From: Argyresthia goedartella
Lineage: Eukaryota > Arthropoda > Insecta > Lepidoptera > Argyresthiidae
DNA: 64,000 nt
Assembly: GCA_949825045.1 (NCBI GenBank)
Contig: OX463818.1
Coordinates: 24,320,906-24,384,905 of the forward strand
Direction: 5' to 3'
This document shows, piece after piece, positions 11,135 through 22,627 of the stretch (position 1 is the stretch's first letter; each line of letters starts with the position of its first letter). Below the pieces are notes generated by a model. The model was given only the letters and a program-made list of their open reading frames with translations, made no database searches and was not told the origin of the DNA. The position numbers were made by a program, and so were the translations under genes.

Positions 11135-12331
11135 ATGGAAGGTACAGCTAAGCTAGTTAAGTACCCAGCTTGTTGCATATGTCAAAAAATACTCAAGACA
11201 AATGTCAAACTACGTTGTACCTGTTGCAAAAAATATTACGATATCGATTGTGCCGGCGTCACAATAACTAGATTTGGGATGATGGAAAAATGCAAGAAGG
11301 AAGGGTGGAAGTGCCGATCTTGCTATGATAAAAATAGTGTGCCAGTGTCGAGCTGCTATGCCAACACTCCCTCCTCCTCTAACGTGACTCACAGGAAACC
11401 AGTACCTAAGGCAATTCTACTCACGCCTCTCCATAAGTCGGAAGAGGAGGAGTCAACCAGCACCGATGACGACCTTCATAGCATGCCTGACATTTCTACA
11501 TCTACTTTTAAAAATGAGAAGGAAATAGAATTAATGAATGCAATTACACAATTAAAACTAGAATTACAAATATCTCATACTGAAATTGAAAATTTAATGA
11601 TGGAAAATAGTGAAATTAAAAAACAAATTCAAGAGAAAGATTCATTGGCGGTAAAATGGAAAAAAATATTTACTGAAGCCATAAGTACCCCCAAAAAACG
11701 AAATTCTATAGCAAAAACAGATAAATCAACGAAGAAATCAGCTAAGAAAAAGAAAACAAGTCGCGCAATAGATTTAAACGAGTCGAGCTCTAGTAGCACT
11801 TCGGAAGTACGCAGCACAAAGGAAATTTCACCATCAACTAATAAACATAGAAAAAATGAAAACAATGAAATGCTTGATAACAGGAAAAAACTAACTAAAA
11901 ATAAAAGAGTAATTAAAATTAAAGAAAACTTAAAAAATAATAATAATGTGATCATATTTTCTGACGGTATTGGTCAAGGAATAGCGATAAAAATTACAGA
12001 AAAAACGGATAGCCAAGCATATAATATCTGTAAGCCCGATGCAGGGTTCCAACCAATATTAGAAAACTTTAAAAATGAAACTAATTGTCTTGAAAAGTGT
12101 AACACAGCGGCAATATTAATAACAAAATATGACAATTCTATATATTATCACAAACGAAAATACATTAGACTTTTGAATTCCATAATAAACGATGCAGAAA
12201 GGAAGTACAATGTATTAATCACAGGTCTACGTTATAACGGAATGCATAATGAAGATATCTACAATATCAATATGCAGATAGCTAATATGGCAAGAGTTAA
12301 TGAAAATGTCAAGTACATAGACGACGAATTT
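11135..12331 (+). pseudogene. LINE-C ORF1: PHD-like zinc finger and esterase-like protein
   Basis: The reading frame opens at ATG 11135 and encodes about 399 element-derived residues. Residues 13-66 hold a Cys-rich PHD-like finger (CCICQK, RCTCCKKYYDIDC, WKCRSC). Residues about 130-172 look like a coiled coil with heptad-spaced Leu and Ile. Residues 180-265 are Lys/Ser-rich and probably bind nucleic acid. From about residue 273, NNNVIIFSDGIGQG and the later ITGLRYN and IYNIN blocks resemble the SGNH-type esterase domain of CR1-group ORF1 proteins, although the usual GDS nucleophile motif reads SDG. A SINE interrupts the frame at 12332; translation continues into it for 28 residues and stops at 12421. 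The protein probably bound LINE RNA in an RNP. Confidence 0.75.
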
Positions 12332-12593
12332 GACGACCCGAATGGCCGAGTCGGTAGTGACGCTGCCTACGAAACCAAGGGTCCCGGGTTCGAGTCCCGG
12401 TGGGGGCAAATGTTTGTTTGATGAGAACGAATGTTTGTACCCTAGTCATGGTTGTTTATCTATCTAAGTATAATATTTCTCTATATAAGTATATATATCG
12501 TTGTCTAGTACCCAAGATACAGGGAATCCTAGTTTGGGGCTAGATCAATGTGTGTAAAAGGTGTCCAAGGTATTATTATTATTATTATATTAT
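12332..12593 (+). mobile_element. tRNA-headed SINE (family S) inside LINE-C ORF1
   Basis: The head 'GACCCGAATGGCCGAGTCGG' holds the A box and 'GGGTTCGAGTCCCGG' the B box. The body ends in AATCCTAGTTTGGGGCTAG and an (ATT)n tail. It matches copies at 25735, 35015, 60242 and 61528. Its insertion split ORF1 and supplied a chimeric C-terminus to the remaining frame. Downstream ORF1 sequence resumes in a different frame. Confidence 0.9.
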
Positions 12594-12791
12594 AGATCCA
12601 AATACTAGATTTGAAAATACAAAAAACTACCTAGCGCTCAAAAAGTTTGTAACAGAACATGTCATATCATGCTTAAAGAACACATTTATTGGTAATTCAT
12701 CCCTACGCTTCATAAATAGAGAAGAACCGCACTCAACTACTACTACTAGAACAAATTTTCCGATAATGCAAAGAATAAGTCAAAAACCATA
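12594..12791 (+). pseudogene. LINE-C ORF1, 3' remainder after the SINE
   Basis: After the SINE tail the coding sequence resumes with DPNTRFENTKNYLALKK and ends at the stop near 12791. It joins naturally with KYID before the SINE, which supports a single original ORF1. The last codons overlap or abut the start of ORF2 (from about 12786). Confidence 0.65.
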
Positions 12792-13439
12792 ATTCTACAC
12801 GCGAATGTTCGAAGCATACATAATAAATACTTACAAATAGAAAATGTAGCACAAGAACAAAACTGCGACGTGCTGTGCTTGACGGAGACGTGGGGGAAGG
12901 ACCACCAGATACAGGCGATGACTTTAGATAATTATACGTTAGCTACTTCTTTTAATAGAGTATTTTTTGAACACGGCGGGACAGCAATATACATAAAAAA
13001 CAATTTAGACTATAAGGTTAGGCAGGATCTAAATAAACTTTCTTTTGAAACCAATTGTGAATTAGCGTCAAAAGAATTAAAATCATCCAAGACAGTTATT
13101 GTTGCACTATATCGACCTGATTATGATATGAGCCTATTTTTTTAAATCTTAACTAAACTTCTGAATAAAATTTGTCGAGAAAATAAGCGAATAATAATAG
13201 CAGGAGATTTGAATTTGAATGTATTAAAATTAGACAAAAATATAAAAAAGCTGAACAGAATTCTTAATAACTGTAATTGTAAATGGGTTCTTAATGAACC
13301 CACTAGAACTGAAACTAACAAAAATAACGTTACTACTTCTACTTGTATAGACAATTTCATTGTAAATTTTAACGAATATAATGGTTCTGTCCTTAGACAT
13401 AAAATTTCAGATCACAATGTTATTAAACTAGAATTATGA
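12786..13439 (+). pseudogene. LINE-C ORF2, APE endonuclease domain
   Basis: The frame from 12786 shows ILHANVRSIHNKYLQIE, then VLCLTETWG (the Glu-containing block), IIIAGDLNLNV (the GDLN block) and HKISDHNVI (the terminal SDH block). All main blocks of the APE-type endonuclease that nicks target DNA are present. The frame is broken by a nonsense codon at 13143-13145 directly after a T-run and by another at 13437-13439 at the domain end. Otherwise it is continuous, so inactivation is recent. No start codon is evident; ORF2 may have begun by reinitiation or overlap with ORF1. Confidence 0.8.
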
Positions 13440-15667
13440 AATCAAAATGACTTGTGTAATAATACGACCTATGTAGCCAGAAACTTTTCTATGAGTAATC
13501 TGAAGTACTTTAATTTCATATTTAATAACAATTATTTTAAAATAAAATCAGAAATCCTATTGGCAAATGACGCGAATGCAAGAATGAAGATTCTACAGGA
13601 TGCTGTTAATTATTGTTACAATATCGCTTTCCCAAAAATAAAAAAAGAGTTAATAACAAACAAAAACACTGGTCAACTTTAGGTATAGAAACAAGTAAAA
13701 ATAATTTATGTAAATTAGAATTCCTTCAACAGCATTACCCCAGCCAAAAAACAAAATTAAGAATTAAAATGTACAGAAAAATTTTGCAAAAAGCTATGCT
13801 AGCCGCAAAAAAACTACAGTATAAGGCTAGGATAGCTAAATCGAAAAATAAAATTAAAGAAGCGTGGCAAATCATAAATGAACAAGTAGGACATAAAAGG
13901 CGACAAAATACAAAATCACAGATATAACTCTTAAAAGATGAAACGGAAAATGATGTTAGAGAACCTGAAAAAATTGCAAGTCTATTTAATGACTTTTTTC
14001 GTAACATTGCACAAAAACTAACAACTAAATTAAATATCAATGCACAAAATGTTTTAAAATACTTAAATATACAGAATAAGCCTCTAACAACAATTGTATT
14101 TCATCCATTATGTTTTAGTGAGTTTAGAAAGATATTAACGAATATGAAGCAAAAACCTACTTTAGATATCTATGACATGAGTACGAAAACGTTAAGAAAT
14201 ATTGTAATAAATAACAATAACTTATTTGAATTAGTACTTCTTGTTGTCAACTCTTGCTTATCTGAAGGCATTTTCCCTGATGTACTTAAGCCGGGTAGGG
14301 TAGTACCGCTCTTTAAAAAAGGAGATGTCACAGATCTTAGCAATTACAGGCCAGTATGTGTATTACCAACTTTATCAAAAATTTTAGAAGCAGCTATAAA
14401 ATCTAGAATTGTAAAATACTTCGAGGATAATAACATGTTTACAATAGCACAGTTTGGATTTAGAAAAGGTAAATCGACTGAAATGGCAATTAGAAAAGTA
14501 ATTTATTACATTCTTGATTCCTTAGATTTTTCAAATAGATGCGCCAGTATTTTTTGTGACCTTTCAAAAGCTTTCGATTGTTTGCGTCACGATATATTAA
14601 TATTAAAATTGCAGTACTATGGGTTTCAAGGCGTTGAACTCAGTATGATGATAAGTTACCTAAATAACCGCACACAAATTGTATCGGTAAATAATCATAC
14701 TTCTCATCGAGGAAAGATGTCGATCGGGGTACCACAAGGGTCAATCCTGGGTCCCGTATTGTTCTTAATATATATAAATGATCTTTGTAATATACTTCCA
14801 AGTGAAGCTCATTTGAGCTTATTTGCTGACGATACACATATTGGCTTGAGAGACAAAAGTAAGTCGCAGTTAGATGATAAATTAAACAACGTCATAAGTT
14901 TGCTTAAAGAATGGTTTGATGCTAACGGCATTATTCTCAACTCTAATAAAAGTATTGTAATGTATTATCAATCAAGATTAGGCATTTTTGGTAACTCGAC
15001 TTCTCAAGAAAATGTATTTTTAGGATATACAATAGACAATACGATTAGTCACAAAGGGCATATTGATAAAATTTGTATGAAATTAGCTAGCAGCAATTAT
15101 GCTCTTTTTAAACTTAAACCATTATTAGATAAAAAATCACTTCTATCTGTTTATTATGCGTATATACATTCAATTATTAGATATTCTATTACTGTATGGG
15201 TTAATGCTACAGAAATTAACAGAGTCCTAAAATGTCAAAAACGATCAATCAGAACAATCAATGGTTTAAAAAAACGCAGCCACGCAAGAGAGCACTTTAA
15301 AAAAGATAAAATTATGACAGTTATTTCTCTTTACATTTACAATAGTTTGTTAGAGGTTCACGAAGATAGGGAAATTCCGGAAAAGCAAGATACTGCTTTA
15401 CCCTATACTTTCCGTGATAATAAAAAACGAACAATAAAAAATAATGAAACCCGTATAGTACCAAAAACAAGATTAGCTAAAGTACAGAAACAAGGTCGTT
15501 ACTTTAAAATCCTGATGTATAATAAATTACCAAAAAGTCTGACCACTCTAAAATTTACCTTGTTCAAACAAAAACTAAAAATATTTTTTGAAAATAATCC
15601 ATTTTATACTGTCAAAGAATATATGTCAATGGAACTTGTAGAATCTTTGTTCTTGGAAAAATTATAA
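13440..15667 (+). pseudogene. LINE-C ORF2, reverse transcriptase and C-terminal domain
   Basis: The linker after the endonuclease is open to about 13680, where a frameshift moves the reading into the next frame. A stop at 13925-13927 follows, and then the frame is open to 15667. RT blocks seen in order are LFKKGDVTDLSNYRP, AQFGFRKGKST, DLSKAFDCLRHDIL (first catalytic Asp), MSIGVPQGSILGPVLF, LFADDTH (catalytic Asp pair) and VFLGYTID. The basic C-terminal part (15240-15667) is the usual LINE tail domain. The catalytic core itself looks undamaged. The enzyme would prime cDNA synthesis at the nicked target. Translation of the complete ORF2 is blocked by the upstream lesions. Confidence 0.85.
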
Positions 15668-15850
15668 ATAAAATAACTATCATTTCACTTTAAAAAGTTA
15701 AATGCAGTAATTTAAATGTCAAATATTTAAGTAATGTAAAATTTGAAATATTTAAGTTAGAATAGGAATTTCAAATATTTAAGTAGTATGTAAGTGTAAA
15801 ATGTAAATGACTTGCCTGTAAATTATTTTACTTCGAGGCCAATAAATATT

Positions 15851-15872
15851 TCTATGTTCTATGTTCTATGTT
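15851..15872 (+). repeat. (TCTATGT)n tail of LINE-C
   Basis: Three copies of a TCTATGT heptamer end the element immediately before the target duplication CTCG at 15873-15876. It follows an AATAAA signal in the 3' UTR. Confidence 0.8.
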
Positions 15873-16466
15873 CTCGAGAGTTTTAATGTACATAATTAGA
15901 CATGTAACACTAATTTATCTACACACATATCATAAGCTATATTTGATGTGTTCAGGAACCGCATGTTCGACCGGCATTGTGGTATTGATCATTGCTCTGC
16001 AGTTGTTTAGCTTGTTCAGTAGTACCAACTTCACAGACAAACTATTAGTGGTTTTTGGACCCAGTGGTTATTGGAACACGCCTTCGGCTCGTTTCATTAG
16101 CACACTCTCGAGTTTTAATGCCCTCCATTATGTATCAGTCACATAAACTACTATTATCTACATACACAAGTAGCATAAACCCTGTATAATGCGCTCAAAA
16201 ACCGCAAATTACGACCACCTTAAAGACATACTGTTTTATTCAAACACATTTCTTGTCAATGAAAATGTTATTCTTACTTCATAATAATATTGAATTCGAT
16301 GTTCTTATTAAATATTTTTTTCGAACATCTCTGAAAAACAAAGCGATTTGATTTGACCTCAATTCTAATATCAGTCGAGATGACTTTCTATTCGAAATTG
16401 AATGTCAATGCCGGTCGTAACATGCGGTTCCTGAACACATCTTATAATATGTGTGTAGATAAAGCT
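15873..16466. repeat. A/B repeat, resumed and rearranged
   Basis: 15873-16075 continues the copy begun at 10243, through the B-unit left arm (TTTATCTACACACATATCAT, then AACCGCATGTTCGACCGGCA). 16076-16157 is instead the reverse complement of the A-unit left arm. 16158-16466 is a reversed B unit ending ATGTGTGTAGATAAAG. The block is therefore a head-to-head rearrangement of two copies. Confidence 0.7.
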
Positions 16467-18822
16467 CTGTATGTACCTGCCGATATTTAGGCATTAAACA
16501 CTCGTTTGGTGTTATTATGAAACTCGTTTCATAAACCCATTATTTTGATTCTTTCATAATGTAACAGTCACATATTTATTTTCAGTAATTTTTCGACACT
16601 AATGCGAAAAAAGCACTTTTGTCTGCTTGAAATGCTCTTTTCGAGCACATGCATTGTAACAATCTTTATGTTGTTCATAAAAGTCACTGAAAGTTCAATT
16701 AGTTGCTTATTCTATGCGAAAATATTCATGATCGGGCTGCTGGCAGTTGATCCACAAATACTTCTGGTATTCTAACGTGTTCTTTTTATTATAAATCTTT
16801 CGCGATATTTAGATTGCATTAAAGGTAACCTATAGTTGCAGTGTTCATCACATTTCCGACGAATTTTCCGTCTCTTGAATTCGATAGAATCTGATTCATA
16901 CCGCTTGGTGGGGAATGATCTTTATTGTATCTTAATGCACTTTTATATTTTAGCAGAGACTAAAGGCCCGTAAGATAAAGAAATAAACTAAAGAGCTTGG
17001 TCTCTGCCTACCCTCTTCCTCTTTCCTTCCTGAAGCTTCCGTCTTGAAGGTTGTTGACTTGTTGTAGTTATATGAATTAGTGCAGGTGGTCGGGCGTAAG
17101 CGTAAGAGTACGCATTTCCTAAGGATTAATAAAATTACTATGACGAAGCAGGGACACAGGGATTAAAATTTTGTTGAATAGGCTATCACTTTATCTTTCA
17201 TAGAAGTCCGTCGAATTAACTATCAGACCATAGGCCAGACACTGATGTACAGTGTAACAGAAAGGTGTACTTCCATCAGGGTAACTACATTTTTGACGTC
17301 TCCATTGGTTTTTGACTGAGCGGCCTAACGATTAGTGACAAGTCCAAATTTAAGTTGTTCTGTGATCAAATCGATTCCATAGTTCAGAATGATGTCCCTA
17401 TCAAGCCCTTAAATGATTATATGACTATACATTTCTTTTACACCCTGTATTAGACCTTATGCGGCATAAACGTTCGCTGTTTCGTTGTATCGTGCAATGT
17501 GAAGTATGGGAAGCTGTAAAGTAAAAGAATGTGAACATCCCCAAGAATGACCAATAAATATGCTTTTTACTCCACTTCTCGGAAATGTAGCAAAAGAAGA
17601 GTAATGGGGACGCAATACAATGAAAAGTCAATCAGGATAACAAAAACATTTCGGGTCAACAGGCCAGAAAAATCATTGTTGGCTTGTTTGTTGTGGTTTT
17701 GCCACATGTGAACAGATGGCGCTTCATGCGGCGTCGGTTATTACCTACATAGCGTGTGTCATGCCGTCACGTCGTCGATAAAAGCGTACTTACCTGACTT
17801 GAGCTGTCAATTGCGGTAGATGGCGGACCAAAGAGGTTCGTCCAACTGAGGGCGGACTCCGCCAGGCGGAGTTCCAAATCTAATGTATCCAAAAATAAAT
17901 TTTCTGTATAATTAGTTTTATTTCATCGCAGTAGCCGTAAAAACCTGTCTAATGTCTCGGCCAAAAGTGCAATAGATGAACTCCCTTGACCAAAAGTGGT
18001 CGATTTCGGAAGTGTTAAAAGTGTATCTTGTCATATAGGGAACTTGTCAAATTGAAAAACTGACTAAATAACAACATCAAAGTGACAAGCTGACGAAATG
18101 GGAAGTGTTCGAAATGGACTTAAATGGTAAGGTAAGACTGGTAATTATAACACATGGCACAACAATATACCCATATAAATAATACCACAGTACAGACAGA
18201 AAAAAAATAATGTAATGCATGAACAACTTGCAAACTAGAGTAGAAGCAAAGACACACAAACACTACTGTTCAAGACCGTCAGAATTTACAGCTTAATTAG
18301 TACAGCAGCTAGTAATAATCTTTAACTAGAAGCACACTCGCTCTTCTGCAAATATTCACAAAGGACCACCCTCAGCGATCCGCACTGACTGGGACGGCGG
18401 AAGTGAATCACCAAGAGACCTAGACGCCTGCACAATGGCTGAAAAATCCGTGAGAACTGTTGCCCGAACCTAACCACCAACCCTCTTATCTCTGCAAGAC
18501 TACTGGCGCCGTTTTCAGCTCACTCAACCCCGCATCTCTCAGTTCGCCTTCGACGGTGACCTTTTGTTTGATCACCAAATTAACACACCAGCAACAGATG
18601 GCTTGAAAATGTTATCGTCTAGAAAAAGTGTTATGATATCCACAACTAACAGTAACCCACAACTTTTTAGCGCTCTTTGATTTAATGCTTGTAAATAGTG
18701 CTTAAGAAACTGTATTGTGATATGCTGGTGCGAGCTTCGTGCTTGTATGGGCTAAAGTTGCAAACCGGAGTTAATGAGTACTTTTTGAATATTCATTATA
18801 ATTCACTAAGTTAAAAACTTTC
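16467..18822. other. no gene recognised
   Basis: No coding domain is recognised. 17690-17875 is GC-richer than its surroundings, contains a small GC hairpin (ACTCCGCC, one A, GGCGGAGT at 17856-17872), and has a donor-like CAGGTAAGT on the - strand at about 17789. This is suggestive at best. Confidence 0.4.
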
Positions 18823-19147
18823 AAAAAACCGACTTCAAGTTCGAGCTCTATTTCCTCTTCGTCGGTCGGGATGCGAAGTAAAACTAAAAACTCCTCATCA
18901 AAAGTTTTGTTGCTCGGAACCACAAACCAAAACGTCATCTGTGTGTATTTTTTGTATTTGTTGATTTTTTCAAAAAGCGCTCAATCAATTTCGATAAAAT
19001 TTATATGGGCCCATATACATTCTGGAATATGACCTACCAATCAAAACAAGAATCATCAAAATCGGTTCATAATCGGAGTAATCGTGTAAAAAACAAAATA
19101 AAAATAAAACAGAAGAATTTTCCCTCCTCTTTTGAAGTCTGTTAAAA
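18823..19147. mobile_element. non-autonomous element with AACCGACTTCAA termini
   Basis: The left end AAAAAACCGACTTCAAG is mirrored at the right by TTGAAGTCTGTTAAAAA. The interior is non-coding. From recollection, this terminal motif is widespread in lepidopteran DNA. The class of the element is uncertain. Confidence 0.6.
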
Positions 19148-19292
19148 ATGAAACCCGTCCAACAACGACCCGTTGAGTTCGGTGTTAAATCCTGATCTCG
19201 ACATTACTAATATGCGGGTACAAACCTCTTGGTTTCGATTGGAACAGAATAAGTTGGCACAATAAGGGCTTATGCCCTTATGATGATGATGA

Positions 19293-19765
19293 TAATAGTA
19301 GTTTGATGACTGATACATAATGAAGGGCATTAAAACTCGAGCGTGGGTTTATGAAAAGAGGCGAAGGCGAGTTACTTAATAATATCACGCGAGAGTTTTA
19401 ATGCCTAATTATGTACAGTTACATACACTAGTTTATCTACACACATAGGTCTCATCATAAGCTCTCTTTGATGAGTTCAGGAACCGCATGTTCGACCGGC
19501 ATTGTGGCATTGATCATTGCTCTGCAGTTGTTTAGCTTGTTAAGTAGTACCAACTTCACAGACAAACTAGGGGCGGCACGCGGGCGGGCGTCGGCGTTCG
19601 AAATTTGATTGTCATAATATGTTGAAATATTGATACATTAATAGTCATAATGTATAAATATTCAGATAAAAAATGAATTTTTACCAAGTAGTATATCATT
19701 ATGCTGGTCATAACGAGCGGTTTTGGGACGCAGTAAAGAGGGTTTATGATATGTGTGTAGATAAA
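19293..19765 (+). repeat. A/B repeat, intact copy
   Basis: Unit A (19293-19432) is itself an imperfect palindrome: AGTAGTTTGATGACTG to GGGCATTAAAAC on the left, and GTTTTAATGCC to ACAGTTACATACACTAG on the right. Unit B (about 19432-19765) starts TTTATCTACACACATA, carries AACCGCATGTTCGACCGGCA, and ends with the inverse arrangement ATATGTGTGTAGATAAA. There are no ORFs. It is probably a non-autonomous DNA transposon or foldback element; no target duplication was fixed. Confidence 0.7.
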
Positions 19766-21192
19766 TAAATGCATTTACGATTGTTTTCTTGGGTTATAAA
19801 TCTGTGGATTTGACCCAAATTAGCAATATTACGCATTCATAGACCAAATTAATTGGCCATTAATAATCTGACCAAATAATATGTTGCATTAATTGTCCGG
19901 AGGTGAACATTTAGATCAAGACTTGCAAGACCACTGAACTGAGATCCGATAATGCTCTATAGCAGAGTATTACGAAACTTGCTAGTAAATTACTTTAGGT
20001 TATTATAATCGTGTGAATCTGATTCAACGCAATATCAACAATTGGTTTAAAGAATATAAAAACAGTTTAGATTAAGACCAACCAACTAGAATTAAATATC
20101 GTAGATACATTATTAAACCATCGAAATCGTAGACAAGACAATTCTGAGAAGTGTTACAGATATGATAATAAACAGACGTGATCGGATCGGAGTGTTGCTT
20201 AGCTGGTAATTTGGAACGTGGCTTGAATATCGAGTCTTCGTCGAGTCTGTATAGAAAATCGTATGCAAATCGCTTTCGTCGTTACTCTTGTTTTCAAAAG
20301 TTCCTCCGCTGGAGATTACGGAATCAACCCCCAGATTACGTAGTAGGTGGAGGTATAACCGCAGTAAAACGAATAGTAGGTGTCATAGAGTAAACTATAT
20401 ATAGGATTGAAGGTGCTACGGTGAATACGTTATACCCCTTACGTCATATTCTGTTCCAGGTGGGTTGCATGCCCTGCTTGCATCCACGGTTGCACGTAAT
20501 TCAATACTCCTTGGCGTGACAGGAGGGTAGCCCGTTGTCCCTTCCTTACTTTCTTTATACCTGGTCCCCTGAGCTCCCCTGACTTGTAACACGAAATTAC
20601 GCGTATTTGGTGCTTTTTCACGTGTACAGGCAGATTCGATCTCGTCCAGACACTCCCTTGCCTTCTGTTATGCAGTAAGAAACGTAATTAGGTGGGCCAG
20701 CCAGCCTAAATTTAAAATAGTATTCAGCCACTTGCAGCTTCTTACAGTGCAGCTCGACTTGTGACTATACCTTCGATCGAGTCTTCTGCACGCTTCGCTC
20801 ACCACTATAATGAGATCCAGACGTATTCTTTCTCGTGATGTCGTTCTACTCAATCTAGCGAGTAGTGTTGCACCATTGAACAAGTTATTCACAAATTGAT
20901 TTCCCACGGTTGCTACTATCTATCTAGCCGAAGTGATCTGTCGTATCAGCAATAAGTTCGGCTCCGATGCACCGCGGCAGATAATTGAAGGCTCGGTAGA
21001 AAACCTCGTAACACGGTCACGTTATTTGTGCAGCCCGCTGGAATGACGCTATTAATGACGACACGAATATAGGTGCACAGATAATGTGATGTGTGTGGTG
21101 TGTTTATGATTGTAAGTTTAATAAAATCCATCATTGCTAATTTTCCACCGCTCATTTGCTTTAAAGCACTTATTTCATTCCATCAACCTATT
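19766..21192. other. no gene recognised
   Basis: No domain or known repeat is recognised. 20440-21160 is GC-richer than the surroundings and contains scattered short inverted segments, but neither LTR boundaries nor a primer-binding site could be shown. Confidence 0.35.
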
Positions 21193-21615
21193 TAATAGTA
21201 GTTTATATAACTGCTACATAATAGAGGGCATTAAAACTCAAGAGTTCGGCTCGTTTCATAATAATATCACTCGAGATTTTTAATGTCCTCTATTATGTAC
21301 AGTTACATACACTAGTTTATCTACACACATATCATAAGCTCTCTTTGATGTGTTCAGGAACCGCATGTTCGACCGGCATAGTGGCATTGATCATTGCTCT
21401 GCAGTTGTTTAGCTTGTTCAGAAGTACCAACTTCACAGACAAATTAGGGGTGGCACACAGGCTGGTTTCGGCGTTCGAAATTCGAATGTCATAATTTGAC
21501 AAATTTTGGTACATTATGGTCATAATGTATCAATATTTCTATTTTTTACCAAGAAGTTTATCATTATGCTGGTCGTAACGTGTGGTTTTTGGACGCAGTA
21601 AAGAGGGTTTATAAT
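21193..21615 (+). repeat. A/B repeat copy
   Basis: Collinear with 19293-19765, with both palindromic A arms and the B left arm. The right B terminus is cut short after GGGTTTATAAT, and a (GGAC)n-type dispersed repeat in reverse orientation begins a few bases later. Confidence 0.7.
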
Positions 21616-21619
21616 AACA

Positions 21620-21890
21620 ATCAGGGTTCGTGCCTAAAGGGTGCCAAATGGGACCCTATTACTAATACAAAACCTCCGCTCTCCGTCAGCGGGCTCAAGC
21701 TGATGAACTTCTATTACTACAGCTCATCAGATAGAGCCCGTTGCGGAGAATAGAGAGTTGAAAATTTCACATAATGTGTACCGATTTCTGTTGCCGCTAC
21801 TTTTATTTTATTAAAAGGGGTATCCATCACTATAAGTAACATATTTTAATGCCTTATACACGGAACCCTTCGTGTGTGAGTATGTGAAGA
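21620..21890 (-). repeat. (GGAC)n-type dispersed repeat, reversed partial copy
   Basis: Read on the - strand, it ends 'GGAGGTTTTGTATTAGTAATAGGGTCCCATTTGGCACCCTTTAGGCACGAACCCTGA'-like; only key pieces matter: TAGTAATAGGGTCCC and an ACGAACCC terminus, both shared with the copy at 22960-23045. The (GGAC)n tract itself is missing. Confidence 0.55.
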
Positions 21891-22439
21891 TAAATTAAAT
21901 ACTTTTAGTATCTTAATCAAATATAGGGATAAAGAAATATAACAGACTATACAGTATTTCGTACCAGTTCATATTCCAACCTATTCATTCATCCGGTTCG
22001 GGTGAACTACGATCAAAGGCGCGTTGAACCCTTTCCGCGAAATGAACATAATTTTTTCTTCCCCTCAATATCGATACGTAACTAATTGAAGGGCCCTAAC
22101 GTGGCCCTAAAGAGGCTTCGACGGTCCCGATTATCTGTATCCTGCCATTTAGCGCTAATTCATCAAACACAAATTACAGTTCGGCGGTCGGCCGAACTGT
22201 GGTTCCGCAGATGATTCAAGATAACATAAATGACAAGAATGCTTGGTGTTAATCTAACTCAGCACCGAAATTAATTTTGTTATTATTTATTACTCTTATA
22301 TTTGTTCTAGTAAAACAAAACCTATATTTAACTTCTTAAAAACCGACGGTAGTAGGGACGGGCCACGATTTTGAACCTTATGCCGTGGTAATAAAATTTA
22401 AAACCTATAACTGATAAGTGGCGCTATCTAACGCCGGTG
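21891..22439. other. no gene recognised
   Basis: Nothing is recognised in this AT-rich stretch apart from a local ACCGACGG motif near 22340 that may be a further repeat edge. Confidence 0.35.
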
Positions 22440-22580
22440 GTATTCAAGAGGTTAAAGAGATCTAAAAATCAATGCAGGGTAGTTTCTTCGCCCTTCTCTC
22501 CCATAGTGGTCCAATGCAGAGAGAGACAACAATATGAGAGCAAACATATACATATTTACAGAAAATAAAGAGTTTTGAAA
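22440..22580 (+). mobile_element. LINE-K 3' UTR fragment (diverged)
   Basis: The sequence CCCATAGTGGTCCAATGCAG with the following AAAATAAAGAG and an A-run aligns with 40930-41070, where the same motif order precedes a (GATT)n tail. It is probably a 3' end of a LINE. No coding part is present. Confidence 0.5.
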
Positions 22581-22627
22581 AAAAAAAGATCTATGAGCCA
22601 GTCAGTCAAAAAGGTAGCATTTGAACG

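Larger units (their letters stand above)
10529..15872 (+). mobile_element. LINE-C: nearly full-length CR1-type LINE with target duplication
   Basis: The element interrupts an A/B repeat between 'ATCACTCG' (ending 10528) and 'CTCGAGAGTTTTAATG' (from 15873). Comparison with intact copies such as 29030-29050 shows that the uninterrupted host reads CACTCGAGAG, so CTCG is the target duplication. Contents in order: 5' UTR with a tRNA-like segment (11003-11069), ORF1 with PHD-like zinc finger and esterase-like domain, ORF2 with APE endonuclease and reverse transcriptase, AT-rich 3' UTR and a (TCTATGT)n tail. A SINE sits in ORF1. ORF2 has three nonsense codons and one frameshift. ORF1 with PHD plus esterase is known from CR1-group LINEs; the exact clade is not assigned. 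Confidence 0.85.

Noticed and set aside
12332..12412. tRNA gene call at the SINE head (and at 25920, 35020, 49950, 60245)
   Set aside because: A and B boxes are present, but each is followed by the SINE body and (ATT)n tail and occurs in multiple copies; acceptor stems are poor.
17770..17875. Reverse-strand exon before the donor-like CAGGTAAGT at about 17789
   Set aside because: No acceptor is evident, none of the frames is recognisable, and the sequence resembles a dispersed repeat edge.
20400..21160. Possible LTR retrotransposon remnant
   Set aside because: No second LTR, primer-binding site, polypurine tract or gag/pol domain could be found.
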